Source of the DNA: Methyloversatilis universalis FAM5
GTDB taxonomy: Bacteria; Pseudomonadota; Gammaproteobacteria; Burkholderiales; Rhodocyclaceae
Direction: 5' to 3'
DNA: 64,000 bases
Assembly (NCBI RefSeq): GCF_000214035.2
Contig: NZ_AFHG01000052.1
Coordinates: 591,964 to 655,963 of the forward strand
Shown here: one piece after another, positions 44,328 to 53,249 of the stretch
How the letters are laid out: the number at the start of each line of letters is the position of its first letter
How positions within the stretch are numbered: position 1 is the stretch's first letter
Notes under the pieces: generated by a model
Seen by the model: only the letters and a program-made list of their open reading frames with translations
Database searches by the model: none
What the model was told of the DNA's origin: nothing
Program-made: the position numbers and the translations under genes

Positions 44328-44695
44328 CAGGGCAGGCCCACCAGCGCGACGCCGGTCGCGATCAGCAGGATGCCGGCGGTGCGCATCCGCGACAGCCGTT
44401 CGCCGAACAGCACGCGGCCGGCCAGCATGACGACCACGATGTTGATCGATCCGAGCAGCACCCCTTCGGACAGCGGCACCAGCGACAGGAAGGCCAGCCA
44501 GACCAGGAATTCGGCGATGTAGCAGCCTATGCCCAGCCACAGCCAGGGGCGGCTGGCCATGTGCCGCCAGCGCTGCAGGCCGTCACTTTCGTGCGCGTCG
44601 TGGGCGGCCGCCTTGAAGGCGAGCTGGCCGGCGGTATCGACCACCACGTTCAGTGCCCACAGCAGCGCGACCAGCCATCCGGCGGGCGCACTCAT
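44327..44695 (-). CDS. SMR/EamA-type four-helix membrane protein (first of a pair)
   Basis: A 122-residue protein with four helices (GWLVALLWALNVVVDTAGQL, WLWLGIGCYIAEFLVWLAFL, VLLGSINIVVVMLAGRVLFG and TAGILLIATGVALVGLP), the half-EamA/SMR size and pattern. It overlaps the alpha/beta hydrolase gene by 4 bases (ATGA) and the next SMR gene by one base. ATG 44695 gives a start at the first helix. Paired SMR genes of unequal length usually encode heterodimers. Confidence 0.78.
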   Translation of the reverse strand: MSAPAGWLVALLWALNVVVDTAGQLAFKAAAHDAHESDGLQRWRHMASRPWLWLGIGCYIAEFLVWLAFLSLVPLSEGVLLGSINIVVVMLAGRVLFGERLSRMRTAGILLIATGVALVGLP

Positions 44696-45597
44696 GCGGC
44701 GGCGGTGCCGTCGGCATCCACCGCCAGCCGGCCGACGAATTCGGTGGCCAGTGTGGTCACGGTGCGCCGTTCGCGGTCTATCGTGATCATGTGATAGCTG
44801 TCGTGCAGCAGCACCAGACTGACCGGTCCGCGTACCCGGCGAGCGATCAGGCGGGCGTTGTTCACGCTGGAAATGTCGTCTTCGCTCGCATGCAGCACCA
44901 GGCAGGGCGCGCGCACCGACTGCAGGCGCCGGCGCACGTGGGACGACAGGCGGTGCATTTCGATCACCGCGTACCACGGGTTGCCCGGCAGCCCGGCGGC
45001 GCTGCTGTCGCCGCTGTTCATCTGTTCGACCACGCGCTTGCGCAGCGCCTCGTCCTTGATGCCGTAGGGCGGCTGTTCCATGAAGGCGCGCCGGCGGCCG
45101 ATGCCGAGCAGGCGGAACAGCGGCAGCAGGAAGGACAGGCGTGTGTAGCGCGGAATGCTCCAGCCGTCGTAGCGGAAGGTGGCGGACAGGGCGCCCACGC
45201 CGTCCACCAGATCCGGGCGTGCGATGGCCAGTTCCAGCGCCAGCACGGCGCCCATCGACAGGCCCATCACCACCACGCGGTCGACCTGGGCGCGCAGCCG
45301 CTCGGCGCCGGCGTGCACGCTGGCGGTCCAGTCGGTCCAGCGCACCCGGATGAGGTCGTCCGGCGTGCCGCAGTGGCCGGCCAGCTGCACCGCATAGACC
45401 GCAAAGCCGCCCCGGTTCAGGCCCTTGGCCAGCAGGCGCATTTCGTTCGGCGTGCCGGTGAGGCCGTGCACCAGCAGCACGCCGGTGCGGCCCGCCTCGC
45501 CGCTGCCGGGCAGGAAGAATTCGTGCGGCGTGACGCAGGGTGTCTGCGGTGCGTCCAGGGCTGCGTTGAGCAGCGGGTCGTCGACGCGGGCATTCAT
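44692..45597 (-). CDS. Alpha/beta hydrolase (carboxylesterase/lysophospholipase-like)
   Basis: A 301-residue protein without a signal peptide. GVLLVHGLTGTPNEM provides the oxyanion loop, VMGLSMGAVLALEL the nucleophile Ser, SEDDISSVNNA the Asp and HDSYHMITID the His. The spacing fits Est30-type carboxylesterases and monoacylglycerol lipases. It could trim an acyl ester or thioester of the cluster product. ATGA overlaps on both sides place it in the leftward operon. Confidence 0.82.
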   Translation of the reverse strand: MNARVDDPLLNAALDAPQTPCVTPHEFFLPGSGEAGRTGVLLVHGLTGTPNEMRLLAKGLNRGGFAVYAVQLAGHCGTPDDLIRVRWTDWTASVHAGAERLRAQVDRVVVMGLSMGAVLALELAIARPDLVDGVGALSATFRYDGWSIPRYTRLSFLLPLFRLLGIGRRRAFMEQPPYGIKDEALRKRVVEQMNSGDSSAAGLPGNPWYAVIEMHRLSSHVRRRLQSVRAPCLVLHASEDDISSVNNARLIARRVRGPVSLVLLHDSYHMITIDRERRTVTTLATEFVGRLAVDADGTAAA

Positions 45598-46325
45598 GCG
45601 CAGGCTCCTTCCGGCAGTGCCAGCTGCTGCAGCATCGCGCACGCCTCGTCGAACTGCGCGAAGGGGGTGTGCGGATAGCCGCGTTCGCGGCAGTGGTCGA
45701 TCAGCCGCGCCTTGGCCAGCACGTGGTCGGCACGGCCGGACACGCAGAAGTCGGAACTGCCGTCGCCGACGAACAGCACCTGCCGGGCACGGACCGGTTT
45801 CACGTCCGCCAGCCGGGCGCACTTGCAGTTGCCGCTGGCGCGCACGCAGGCGTCGCTGCCGTGCGGGCATTCGAGCGCCCAGCTGCGCTCGCCGGTGCGC
45901 AGCAGCCGGTTGGCCAGTACCGGCAGGTGATCCAGCCCGTGTGCGGCGAGGATGCGGTGGATCGCGTAGTCCAGACCGTCACTGACCACCTGCAGCGGCA
46001 CGCCGAGGCGCTCCGCGGCGGCGACGAAGGCCGGGAAGCCGGGATCGATGGACAGCCGGTCCAGATGCGCATCGAGTTCGTCCTGGCTCATGTCGAGCAG
46101 CGCGACCTGGCCCTGCATGCAGGCGCGCGAGCCGATCCGGCCCGCCTCCCAGTCCTCTTCCAGCGCCTCCCAGCCGGGCCGGCCGAAGCGCTGCAGCAGC
46201 GAGTCGGCGACGTCGGTCAGGCAGATGGTGCCGTCGAAATCGCACTGCACCGCCCATGCGATGGAGGGCGTCGCGAACGCCTGACGGAGCGGGGCGTACA
46301 GCGCACGGTTGCATGCGTCATTCAT
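45594..46325 (-). CDS. HAD-superfamily phosphatase (MtnX-like, HAD-IB)
   Basis: A 243-residue protein. VQCDFDGTICLTDVADSLL holds the nucleophile and general acid Asp residues; VVSDGLDYAIHRIL and FVGDGSSDFCVSGRAD complete the HAD motifs. A Cys-rich insert (ECPHGSDACVRASGNCKCAR, four Cys) resembles the zinc-like insert of MtnX-type phosphatases. No methionine-salvage genes are near, so the substrate is probably a phosphorylated intermediate of this cluster. It overlaps the HlyD-like gene by 8 bases and the hydrolase gene by 4. Confidence 0.82.
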   Translation of the reverse strand: MNDACNRALYAPLRQAFATPSIAWAVQCDFDGTICLTDVADSLLQRFGRPGWEALEEDWEAGRIGSRACMQGQVALLDMSQDELDAHLDRLSIDPGFPAFVAAAERLGVPLQVVSDGLDYAIHRILAAHGLDHLPVLANRLLRTGERSWALECPHGSDACVRASGNCKCARLADVKPVRARQVLFVGDGSSDFCVSGRADHVLAKARLIDHCRERGYPHTPFAQFDEACAMLQQLALPEGACA

Positions 46326-47256
46326 GAAAACTCACCTTCACGTTCTGACCCAGGCGCAGCGCCGATGACGCGGCCGGATCCAGTTCGAGGAAACAATCGA
46401 CCACCCGCACGCTGCCGCGCACCGCGTCTTCGCCCAGCCGGCTGCCGCTGTAGGCGGGACTGAGGCGGGCCACCCGCGCCTGCTGCGACGGCGCGTGCTC
46501 GCCCGGATGCAGATCGACGTCCGGTGTGACCGTGGCGCTCATGCCCGGATGCACGCTGGCGAGAAAGCTTTCGTTCAGCTCGGCGCGCACCAGCAGCGGC
46601 CGGTGCGGCAGCAGCACCATCAGCGCGCGGCCCGCCTGCGGCCCGACCCGGGCGCCCGGCTGCACCGCGAGCTTCAGTACGCTGGCGTCGGCTGCTGCCC
46701 GAACCGTGAGCCGCTGTTCCGCCAGCCGGGCCTGGCGCAGCTTCTGCCGTGCCACCGCCTGTTCGGATTCCAGCACCGAGATGCCCGACTCGATGTCCTG
46801 CAGCGCCTGGTGCGCCTCGTCGGCGCGTTGCTGTTCGAAGGCGCCGGCGCGCGCCGCCGCGGCAGTGCGCTCGGCCAGCTGCCGTGCGGCCGGCTGGCGG
46901 GCGCGCTGCGCGTGTTCGCGCGACTGGATCAGCGACAGTTCGGCTTCGGCCATGTCGACGTCCAGCCGGGCCTGATCGGCCTGAAGCTGCAGCAGCACCT
47001 GTCCGCGGCGCACGCTGTCGCCTTCCTTCACCGTGACGCTCTCTACCGTGCCCTCTACCGGCGCCAGCACCTCGAACAGGCCGCCTTCCACCTCGACCTT
47101 GCCGCGTGCCATCGCCGCCGGCATCACGGGCGTCGCGGTGGCCGCGCTGGCACTGCCCTCGTTGCCGTCGCAGCCGGCGAGCGTCAGCGCCAGGCCCAGC
47201 GTCAGCCCGAAGGACAGGCCCCGGGCGCGCCATCGTCCGTGCGATGCCGCCGTCAC
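46318..47256 (-). CDS. HlyD-family periplasmic adaptor lipoprotein
   Basis: A 312-residue membrane-fusion protein. GTG 47256 overlaps the ABC ATPase stop by 4 bases. A signal segment LSFGLTLGLALTLAGC ends in a lipobox Cys. Then come a biotinyl-lipoyl-like half motif (LFEVLAPVEGTVESVTVKEG), a long Ala/Arg/Glu-rich coiled-coil hairpin (about residues 110-195), and a second lipoyl half (LTVRAAADASVLKLAVQPGA). It links the ABC transporter to the outer-membrane factor. Confidence 0.85.
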   Translation of the reverse strand: MTAASHGRWRARGLSFGLTLGLALTLAGCDGNEGSASAATATPVMPAAMARGKVEVEGGLFEVLAPVEGTVESVTVKEGDSVRRGQVLLQLQADQARLDVDMAEAELSLIQSREHAQRARQPAARQLAERTAAAARAGAFEQQRADEAHQALQDIESGISVLESEQAVARQKLRQARLAEQRLTVRAAADASVLKLAVQPGARVGPQAGRALMVLLPHRPLLVRAELNESFLASVHPGMSATVTPDVDLHPGEHAPSQQARVARLSPAYSGSRLGEDAVRGSVRVVDCFLELDPAASSALRLGQNVKVSFHE

Positions 47257-48017
47257 GATGCGATGTCCTCGATGCAGGCGCGCCCGGCGCCGGGTCCGAT
47301 ATCGTCCTGCACCGGCGGTCGCCAGTCGCTCTGCATGCGTCCGTCCTCCATGGTCAGTACCCGGTCCGCCTGGCGCACCAGGCGCGGGTCGTGGCTCACG
47401 CACAGCACGGTTGTGCCGTGCTGGTGCGCGATGCGTCTCAGAATGCCGGTCACCCGCTGGCCGTTCTCGGCGTCGAGCGCGCTGGTGGGTTCGTCGGCGA
47501 ACAGCAGGCGGGGCGATTTGGCCAGCGCCCGCGCGACCGCGACGCGCTGCTTCTCGCCCCCGGACAGCTGGGCCGGAAAGGCGTCGCGCCGGTGCGCCAT
47601 GCCCACTTCTTCCAGCGCCTCCTGCGCCCGCCGCAGCGATTCACGCGCGCTGACGCCCATGTAGCCGAGCGGCAGCTGCACCTGTTCGCACGCGGTCAGC
47701 GCCGGGAACAGATTGAAGCCCTGGAACACGAAGCCGGTGTGGCGCAGCCGGAAGCGCTCGAGCGCGCCCTTGCCCATGCGCGACAGGTTCTCGCCGAGCG
47801 CCACCGTATCGCCGTCGTCCGGTGCCTGCAGGCCGCTGAGCAGCGACAGCAGCGTGCTCTTGCCGCAGCCGGACGGACCGGAAATGAGGGTCAGTTCGCC
47901 GGCGTGGATGGCGACCGACAGCCGGTCGAGTACGTGCACCGTCACCGTGCCCGAGCGGAAGGCCTTGCTGACGGTATGCGTTTCGAGGCTGACCGGGGCG
48001 GATGTGCGTGCATTCAT
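47253..48017 (-). CDS. ABC transporter ATP-binding protein (MacB/LolD-like)
   Basis: A 254-residue ATPase with Walker A GPSGCGKSTLLSLLSG, Q-loop VFQGFNLFPALT, signature LSGGEKQRVAVARAL and Walker B RLLFADEPTSALD, then the H-loop VLCVSHD. This type pairs with FtsX-like permeases that drive export through mechanotransmission. It is 13 bases after the permease gene and overlaps the adaptor gene. Confidence 0.9.
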   Translation of the reverse strand: MNARTSAPVSLETHTVSKAFRSGTVTVHVLDRLSVAIHAGELTLISGPSGCGKSTLLSLLSGLQAPDDGDTVALGENLSRMGKGALERFRLRHTGFVFQGFNLFPALTACEQVQLPLGYMGVSARESLRRAQEALEEVGMAHRRDAFPAQLSGGEKQRVAVARALAKSPRLLFADEPTSALDAENGQRVTGILRRIAHQHGTTVLCVSHDPRLVRQADRVLTMEDGRMQSDWRPPVQDDIGPGAGRACIEDIAS

Positions 48018-48030
48018 GAGCCGTGTGTCC

Positions 48031-49164
48031 TCAGCGCAGCAGCAGGGCAGGGTCGGCACGCAGCAGGCCGCGTACCGCGAACAGGCCTGAACCCAGCGCC
48101 AGTGCAAGCACCGCCAGCGCGCAGCCGCCGGCCACCGGCAGCGTGAGCTGGACCGGCACGTCGTTACGCGCGGCGATGAACAGCAGCACTGCGCTGGTCA
48201 TGCCGCCGATCGCCAGGCCCAGCCCGCCTATCCAGCACGACTGTTCCAGCACCACCCGGCTGAGCGCGCGCAGGCTGGCGCCCAGCGCATTCAGCGTGGC
48301 GTACTCGCGGGCGGACGCGATCACCACCGCGGTCAGCGACTGGCTGGTGACGATGGCGCCGACGATGCAGACGATGACCGCCATGAACAGCACCGCGATG
48401 CCGGCGCCGGTATCGAGCAGCCAGTACAGCTGCGAGCGGCGCGCGAATTCCTGAGCGGTCCACAGTTCATAGGGGCCGAAGCTGGCGGCACCGGCCAGCC
48501 GGTCGCGCACTGCGACGGCCTGCTCCGGATCGCGCAGGCGGGCCACCACATAAGTGCTGCCGGTACCGGCATCGCCCGGCTGCAGCAGGCGGGCGGTGTC
48601 CTGCGATGCCAGCACGTTCACGCCGCCCAGCGCGCGCAGGCCGGTGACCGCGGCGGCGATGCGCACCCGCCGGCCGTTCAGCCAGGCGGTAGCGCCGACA
48701 CCGGTGCCCAGCTGTTCGAGATCGGCGCGATCGACGATGACCGTGTCCGGGCTGCGCAGCAGCGCCCGCAGATAGGGGGTCAGGATGCGCGAGAACATCA
48801 GCGCGTCGGCTGCGGTGGAAATGCCGGATACGAAGACCGACACGCCGCCGCCGGAGCGCTGCGCGTTGTACCAGTCGCCCTCGACCCACAGATAGGATTC
48901 GACCGCGCTCACTGCCGGGTCCATGCCGAGGTGCAGCGCCACGTCCGGCCCGATCTCGCGGCCGAAGTTCACGCTCTGCGTACCGGGGTAGCCGGCCCAC
49001 AGGTCGGCTGACGACGCGTTGATGTAGAGCGCGGCGCTGCCGAAGATGCCCTCGACCAGCGCCGCCTGCACCACCAGCAGCACGCAGGAGAAGGCGACCG
49101 CGAACAGCGCGGGTACGAAGCGCCGCCATTCGTGGAACAGGGTCTTGCGCGCCAGCGGAATCAC
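48031..49164 (-). CDS. ABC transporter permease, FtsX/MacB-like
   Basis: A 377-residue protein with an N-terminal helix (FVPALFAVAFSCVLLVVQAA), a large periplasmic domain of about 220 residues, and three C-terminal helices (GIAVLFMAVIVCIVGAIV, IGGLGLAIGGMTSAVLLFI, LAVLALALGSGLFAVRGLL). This is the MacB-type four-helix topology. GTG 49164 overlaps the outer-membrane factor stop by 4 bases. With the ATPase, adaptor and outer-membrane factor it completes a tripartite exporter. Confidence 0.87.
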   Translation of the reverse strand: MIPLARKTLFHEWRRFVPALFAVAFSCVLLVVQAALVEGIFGSAALYINASSADLWAGYPGTQSVNFGREIGPDVALHLGMDPAVSAVESYLWVEGDWYNAQRSGGGVSVFVSGISTAADALMFSRILTPYLRALLRSPDTVIVDRADLEQLGTGVGATAWLNGRRVRIAAAVTGLRALGGVNVLASQDTARLLQPGDAGTGSTYVVARLRDPEQAVAVRDRLAGAASFGPYELWTAQEFARRSQLYWLLDTGAGIAVLFMAVIVCIVGAIVTSQSLTAVVIASAREYATLNALGASLRALSRVVLEQSCWIGGLGLAIGGMTSAVLLFIAARNDVPVQLTLPVAGGCALAVLALALGSGLFAVRGLLRADPALLLR

Positions 49165-50522
49165 GGCGTGGCCTCCGCCGGCAGCGCGGCACCGCCGAGC
49201 GAACGGAACAGCGCGACGAAGGACAGCGTGCGGTCCAGTTCGGCGGCGGACAGGTCCAGTTCGGCCAGCAGCGCGTCCCGGTGTGCGCCCAGCACCGCAA
49301 GTTCGCTCGACAGGCCGGCCTGCCGGCGGGCGATGGCCGCCTGTTCGCGGCTGCGCAGCAGGTCCAGCGCGTCGGCCAGCCGGTCGCGGCGGGCGGTGGT
49401 CGCCTGCAGCGCGGCCAGTGCCTGTTCGGTTTCGGCGACGCCTTCGAGCACGGTCTGGCGGTAGGCCAGCAGGCTGCCCTGCAGCGCTTCTTCGCGGGCG
49501 CTGGCTGCGGCGCGACGCTGTCCCCAGTCGAACAGCGGAATGTCTATCGTCGGCCCGATCGCCGGCAGATGGTCGGTACGGGTGCCGATGCTCTTCGTGA
49601 TGTTGTAGGCGTAGAGCAGTGACGCACCCAGCGACAGCTTGGGGTAAAGGTCGGCCCGTGCGATACCCAGTTCGCCGGCCGCCCGCAGCACGCCCGCTTC
49701 GGCGTGGCGGATTTCAGGGCGCTGGCGGAGCAGGTCGGCCGGCAGCCGGGTCAGCGAGAAGGACGGCACCACCGGTGCCGGCGCACCCTGAAGCCAGGAC
49801 GGATCCGGCTCGGTGCGGCCGAGCAGCAGTGCCAGACCCTGAGCGGAACGGTCGCGCTGCTGTTCCGGCGGGGCCTGGCCGGCTTCGGTGCGGGCCAGCT
49901 GGGCGGCGGCTTCGAGCACCGCGCCATGGGTACCCAGACGCTGTGTTTCGAGTACGGCCAGCAGGTCGCGGCTGCGGCCATCGACCGCGGCGAGATCGCC
50001 GAACAGCGCGGCCTGCCGGCTGGCCGTGCGCAGTTCGGCATAGGTGCGGACCACGCCGGCCACCGTATTGACGCGGGCCAGGCGGGCGTCGGTGTCCGCG
50101 CTGTCGAGATCGGCTCGGGCCGCCCGCTGGTGCGCCTCGCGTGCGCCGAACGCACCGATCTCCCACACCATGTCCAGACCGACGTGCAGATAGGTGTCGG
50201 TGGCCGACACGTCCTGCAGCGTGCGCGAGGACAGCGACAGCGCCGGGCGGTACAGCGCGTCGCCGCCGCTGGCCACTGCGGCGGCCTGTCGCAGCCGGCT
50301 GTGTGCCTGGGCCAGCGAGAGGTTGTCGCGCAGTGCCTGGCTGACCAGGTCGTCCAGCACCGGGTCCTTCAGTCCGGTCCACCACAGCGCAGGGTCGGCC
50401 GCCGGGGCGCCCGCGTGCAGCACCGGACGATCACGCCAGGCCGCCGGTACCGCGTCGGGCAGCGACGGCAGGTCCACTGTGGCGCAGCCGGCCAGCCCGC
50501 TCAGTGCGAGGGCGATCGTCAT
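49161..50522 (-). CDS. TolC-like outer-membrane efflux lipoprotein (NodT/OprM family)
   Basis: A roughly 453-residue protein. ALALSGLAGC is a lipobox, followed by an OEP domain: DPVLDDLVSQALRDNLSLAQ, PADLLRQRPEIRHAEAGVLR and IDIPLFDWGQRRAAASA. The trimer would form the outer-membrane duct of the ABC exporter encoded downstream. The start is uncertain: ATG 50522 gives a short signal with no positive charge, whereas TTG 50549 adds LLHRSATL with basic residues. It is the first gene of the nine-gene leftward operon and diverges from the response regulator gene. Confidence 0.87.
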   Translation of the reverse strand: MTIALALSGLAGCATVDLPSLPDAVPAAWRDRPVLHAGAPAADPALWWTGLKDPVLDDLVSQALRDNLSLAQAHSRLRQAAAVASGGDALYRPALSLSSRTLQDVSATDTYLHVGLDMVWEIGAFGAREAHQRAARADLDSADTDARLARVNTVAGVVRTYAELRTASRQAALFGDLAAVDGRSRDLLAVLETQRLGTHGAVLEAAAQLARTEAGQAPPEQQRDRSAQGLALLLGRTEPDPSWLQGAPAPVVPSFSLTRLPADLLRQRPEIRHAEAGVLRAAGELGIARADLYPKLSLGASLLYAYNITKSIGTRTDHLPAIGPTIDIPLFDWGQRRAAASAREEALQGSLLAYRQTVLEGVAETEQALAALQATTARRDRLADALDLLRSREQAAIARRQAGLSSELAVLGAHRDALLAELDLSAAELDRTLSFVALFRSLGGAALPAEATP

Positions 50523-50747
50523 CAGCGTGGCAGATCGGTGCAGCAGCAAGGTATGCGTAGTCCGGATCAGTTCAGGGGGCCTATTGGATCGCGGCAACCT
50601 TGAGCCGCCGTGCGGCTTGTGTGGAGGTTTCGTGGAGACGACGCAGGCCTGCCACACCGGCTGGACGGGGCGCTACACTGCGCGTCATTCCTGTGCGCCG
50701 GATGCCGCTTTCATCCATCGGCGCAGGCAGCCGAGGTCCGTTTGCAG

Positions 50748-51476
50748 ATGTCCGCCACCCACGATGCGTCCCCGTCCTCTCAGCTCGTCCTAGTCGTCGA
50801 GGACGAGCCGGCGATCGCCGAAATCCTGCTGGCCTACCTGAAGCGCGACGGCCTGCGCGCGGTGCATGCCCTGTCCGGAGAGGAAGCGCTGCAGATGTTC
50901 GCGCGCATCCGGCCGGATCTGGTGCTGCTCGACATCCAGCTGCCGGGCATGGACGGCATCGACGTGCTGAACAGCGTGCGGGCAGCCGGCGAGGTACCGG
51001 TCATCATGGTGACCGCGCGCGCCGAGGACGTGGACAAGCTGCTCAGCCTGCGGCTGGGCGCCGACGACTACGTGGTGAAACCTTTCAGCCCGGCCGAGGT
51101 GGTGGCCCGGGTGCGCGCGGTGCTGCGCCGCTCTGCCCGGCGCGAGGAGGGGGCGCGCAAGGAACTGATCCGGGTCGGGCGGCTGATCGTCGACATGAGC
51201 GCGCACTGTGCGCTGGTCGAGGACGAGCAGGGCAACCAGCTGCCGCTGCCGCTCACGCTGACCGAGTTCCGGCTGCTCGCCTGCATGGCGCGACAGCCGC
51301 GGCAGTGCTTCTCGCGCAGCCACCTGATCGAGACCTGTCTGCCGGAGAGCGACGCGATGGACCGCGTCATCGACTCCCATCTGAGCAAGCTGCGGCGCAA
51401 GCTGCAGCAGGCCGGGCTGGGCGACCTGATCGAAACCGTACGCAGCATCGGATACCGCCTGTGGCCCGAGGCCTAG
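50748..51476 (+). CDS. OmpR-family response regulator (BaeR-like)
   Basis: A 242-residue regulator. The receiver domain has the acidic pair (VVEDE), phospho-acceptor D62 (VLLDIQLPGMDG), and the switch Lys in DDYVVKPFSPAEVVARV, a sequence reminiscent of BaeR. The C-terminal winged helix ends IDSHLSKLRRKLQQAG. Adjacent to and divergent from the exporter operon, it probably regulates it in response to envelope or product stress. It overlaps the sensor gene by 16 bases. Confidence 0.9.
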   Translation: MSATHDASPSSQLVLVVEDEPAIAEILLAYLKRDGLRAVHALSGEEALQMFARIRPDLVLLDIQLPGMDGIDVLNSVRAAGEVPVIMVTARAEDVDKLLSLRLGADDYVVKPFSPAEVVARVRAVLRRSARREEGARKELIRVGRLIVDMSAHCALVEDEQGNQLPLPLTLTEFRLLACMARQPRQCFSRSHLIETCLPESDAMDRVIDSHLSKLRRKLQQAGLGDLIETVRSIGYRLWPEA

Positions 51477-52636
51477 ACCGCATCTGGATCCGCTTCGGCC
51501 TGTGGATCGCCGCCACGGTGCTGGTGACGGTGGCGGTGCTCAGCGTGAGCGTGGGCCTGTTCGCGCAGCATGAGTACAGCGAGTTCCAGAAGAGTCTGCC
51601 GGAAGCGGTGCGGCACGAACTCGATGCGCTGCATGGCGCCGGGCTGGAAGACAGCCCGCGGGCGATGGCGATCTACGGCGAGTACTGGACCGGCGACATT
51701 CTGTTCGGCGAGAAATGGTCGCTGGTGATCGGCCTGCTGGTCTGTCTGCCGGTCGGTCTGGTGACCGGTTTCATGGTGTCGCGGCTGGTGACGCTGCCGC
51801 TGGCATCGATGGCTGAAGCGGCGCAGCGGGTGGCGACCGGCGACTTTTCGGTGCGGGCGCAGACCGGCCGCTATCGCGGCGAACTGGCGGAAATGGTGCG
51901 CCACTTCAACCACATGACCGACGCGCTCGAAATGCTCGAACGCGAGCGCAAGATGACCGCGGCCGCGGTGTCGCACGAGCTGCGCACGCCGCTGACCGTG
52001 CTCAGGGCCCGGCTGCACGCGCTGTGCGACGGTGTCATCACGCCCGGTCCGGACGAATTCCATACCCTGCTGGATCAGGTCGAGCATCTCGGCCGGCTGG
52101 TCGAGGATCTGCACACGCTGTCGCTGGCCGACGCGGGCCGGCTGTCCATGCAGCTCGAATGGTTGGATCTGGTGCCCCTGGTCGGCGAGGTGCTGGCCAC
52201 CTTCGAAGGTCGGCTGATGGAACATGCGATGGCCACCGAGATCCGGTACGAGCTGGACGAGGCCTGGGTACATGCCGACCGCGACCGCATGCGCCAGGTG
52301 CTGGTCAATCTGATCGAGAACGCGTTGCGTCACGCGCACGACGGCGGCTGGCTCGGCGTGCGGGTGGCCGCGGACACGGACGGCCGGCATGCGCGGATCG
52401 AAGTCAGCGACGGCGGCATGGGGCTGTCCGAAGAAGCGCGGCGCCATCTGTTCCAGCGCTTCATGCGCACCGATCGCTCGCGCTCCAAGGCCACCGGCGG
52501 ATCCGGTCTCGGTCTGTCGATCGCCCACGCGCTGGTGGTCCGCCAGGGCGGCTCGCTGGTCGCGGATGCGTCCGAGCGGGGCGGGGCGCGCTTCGTCATC
52601 ACGATGCCACTGCGCACGGATCTGACCGCGGTCTGA
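51461..52636 (+). CDS. Sensor histidine kinase (BaeS-like)
   Basis: A 391-residue inner-membrane kinase starting at GTG 51461, inside the end of the regulator gene. Two helices (WIAATVLVTVAVLSVSVGLF and LVIGLLVCLPVGLVTGFMV) flank a periplasmic domain of only about 55 residues. HAMP, HisKA (AAAVSHELRTPLTVLRA) and HATPase_c (NLIENALRHA, SDGGMGLSEEA, GGSGLGLSIAHAL) follow. It phosphorylates the BaeR-like partner. Confidence 0.9.
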   Translation: MARGLDRIWIRFGLWIAATVLVTVAVLSVSVGLFAQHEYSEFQKSLPEAVRHELDALHGAGLEDSPRAMAIYGEYWTGDILFGEKWSLVIGLLVCLPVGLVTGFMVSRLVTLPLASMAEAAQRVATGDFSVRAQTGRYRGELAEMVRHFNHMTDALEMLERERKMTAAAVSHELRTPLTVLRARLHALCDGVITPGPDEFHTLLDQVEHLGRLVEDLHTLSLADAGRLSMQLEWLDLVPLVGEVLATFEGRLMEHAMATEIRYELDEAWVHADRDRMRQVLVNLIENALRHAHDGGWLGVRVAADTDGRHARIEVSDGGMGLSEEARRHLFQRFMRTDRSRSKATGGSGLGLSIAHALVVRQGGSLVADASERGGARFVITMPLRTDLTAV

Positions 52637-52645
52637 ACGCAGGTT

Positions 52646-53249
52646 TCAGGCTGGCCGGGGCACGGCCAGAGCCAGCTTGGCCGCCAGCTGGCAGGCGTCC
52701 ATCGGCTTGGCCAGGAAATCGTCCATGCCGGCGTCCAGGCAGGCGCGCCGGTCGCTCTCGAAGGCATTGGCGGTGAGCGCGATGATGTGCGGCGGGTGCA
52801 TGCCGCAGCCGCCGATGAGGCGCGTGGCTTCGAGACCGTCCATGCCCGGCATGGCCATGTCCATCAGCACCACTTCGAACGGCTGCAGGCCGCACTGGCT
52901 CACCGCCTCCCCGCCATCGCAGGCCACTTCGGCGCGGATGCCGTGCTGCTCCAGCAGGCTTTTGCAGCACTCGATCAGTGTATCGACACAGGCGCTCTGT
53001 TCGGCGTCGAGCGGCGACGACGCCAGCAGCAGGGCCATGCCGGTCACACCATTCATCAGCGTGCGGATTTCATGGCTCATCGTGGCCAGGAATGCCGATT
53101 TCGCGCGGTCGGCCTGTTCGGCCCGGGCCAGTGCGGCGGCGAGTGTGCGTGTGCGCTCCTCGACCTGGGCCTCCAGCGTGGTGGCGAACGCGCGCAGCAT
53201 TGCTGTCGAACGGTTCGCGCGCCTTCTCCGCGACGTCCTCTTCGTTCAT
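52646..53249 (-). pseudogene. Decayed hybrid histidine kinase, partner of H-NOX
   Basis: The minus strand begins ATG at 53249, overlapping the H-NOX remnant by ATGA, but the kinase frame is shifted after 16 codons and resumes as LRAFATTLEAQVEERTRTL. The phospho-acceptor region reads ATMSHEIRTLMNGVTGMALL (P to L change). About 25 residues later the frame jumps directly into the middle of a receiver domain (LEQHGIRAEVACDGGEAV, VLMDMAMPGMDGLEATR, FLAKPMD). The entire ATP-binding domain and the start of the receiver are missing. The remaining 184-codon frame is intact but cannot be a working kinase. Confidence 0.8.

Noticed and set aside
45594-46325. HAD protein as the methionine-salvage phosphatase MtnX
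   Set aside because: No mtn genes accompany it; its place inside the exporter operon points to a different substrate.
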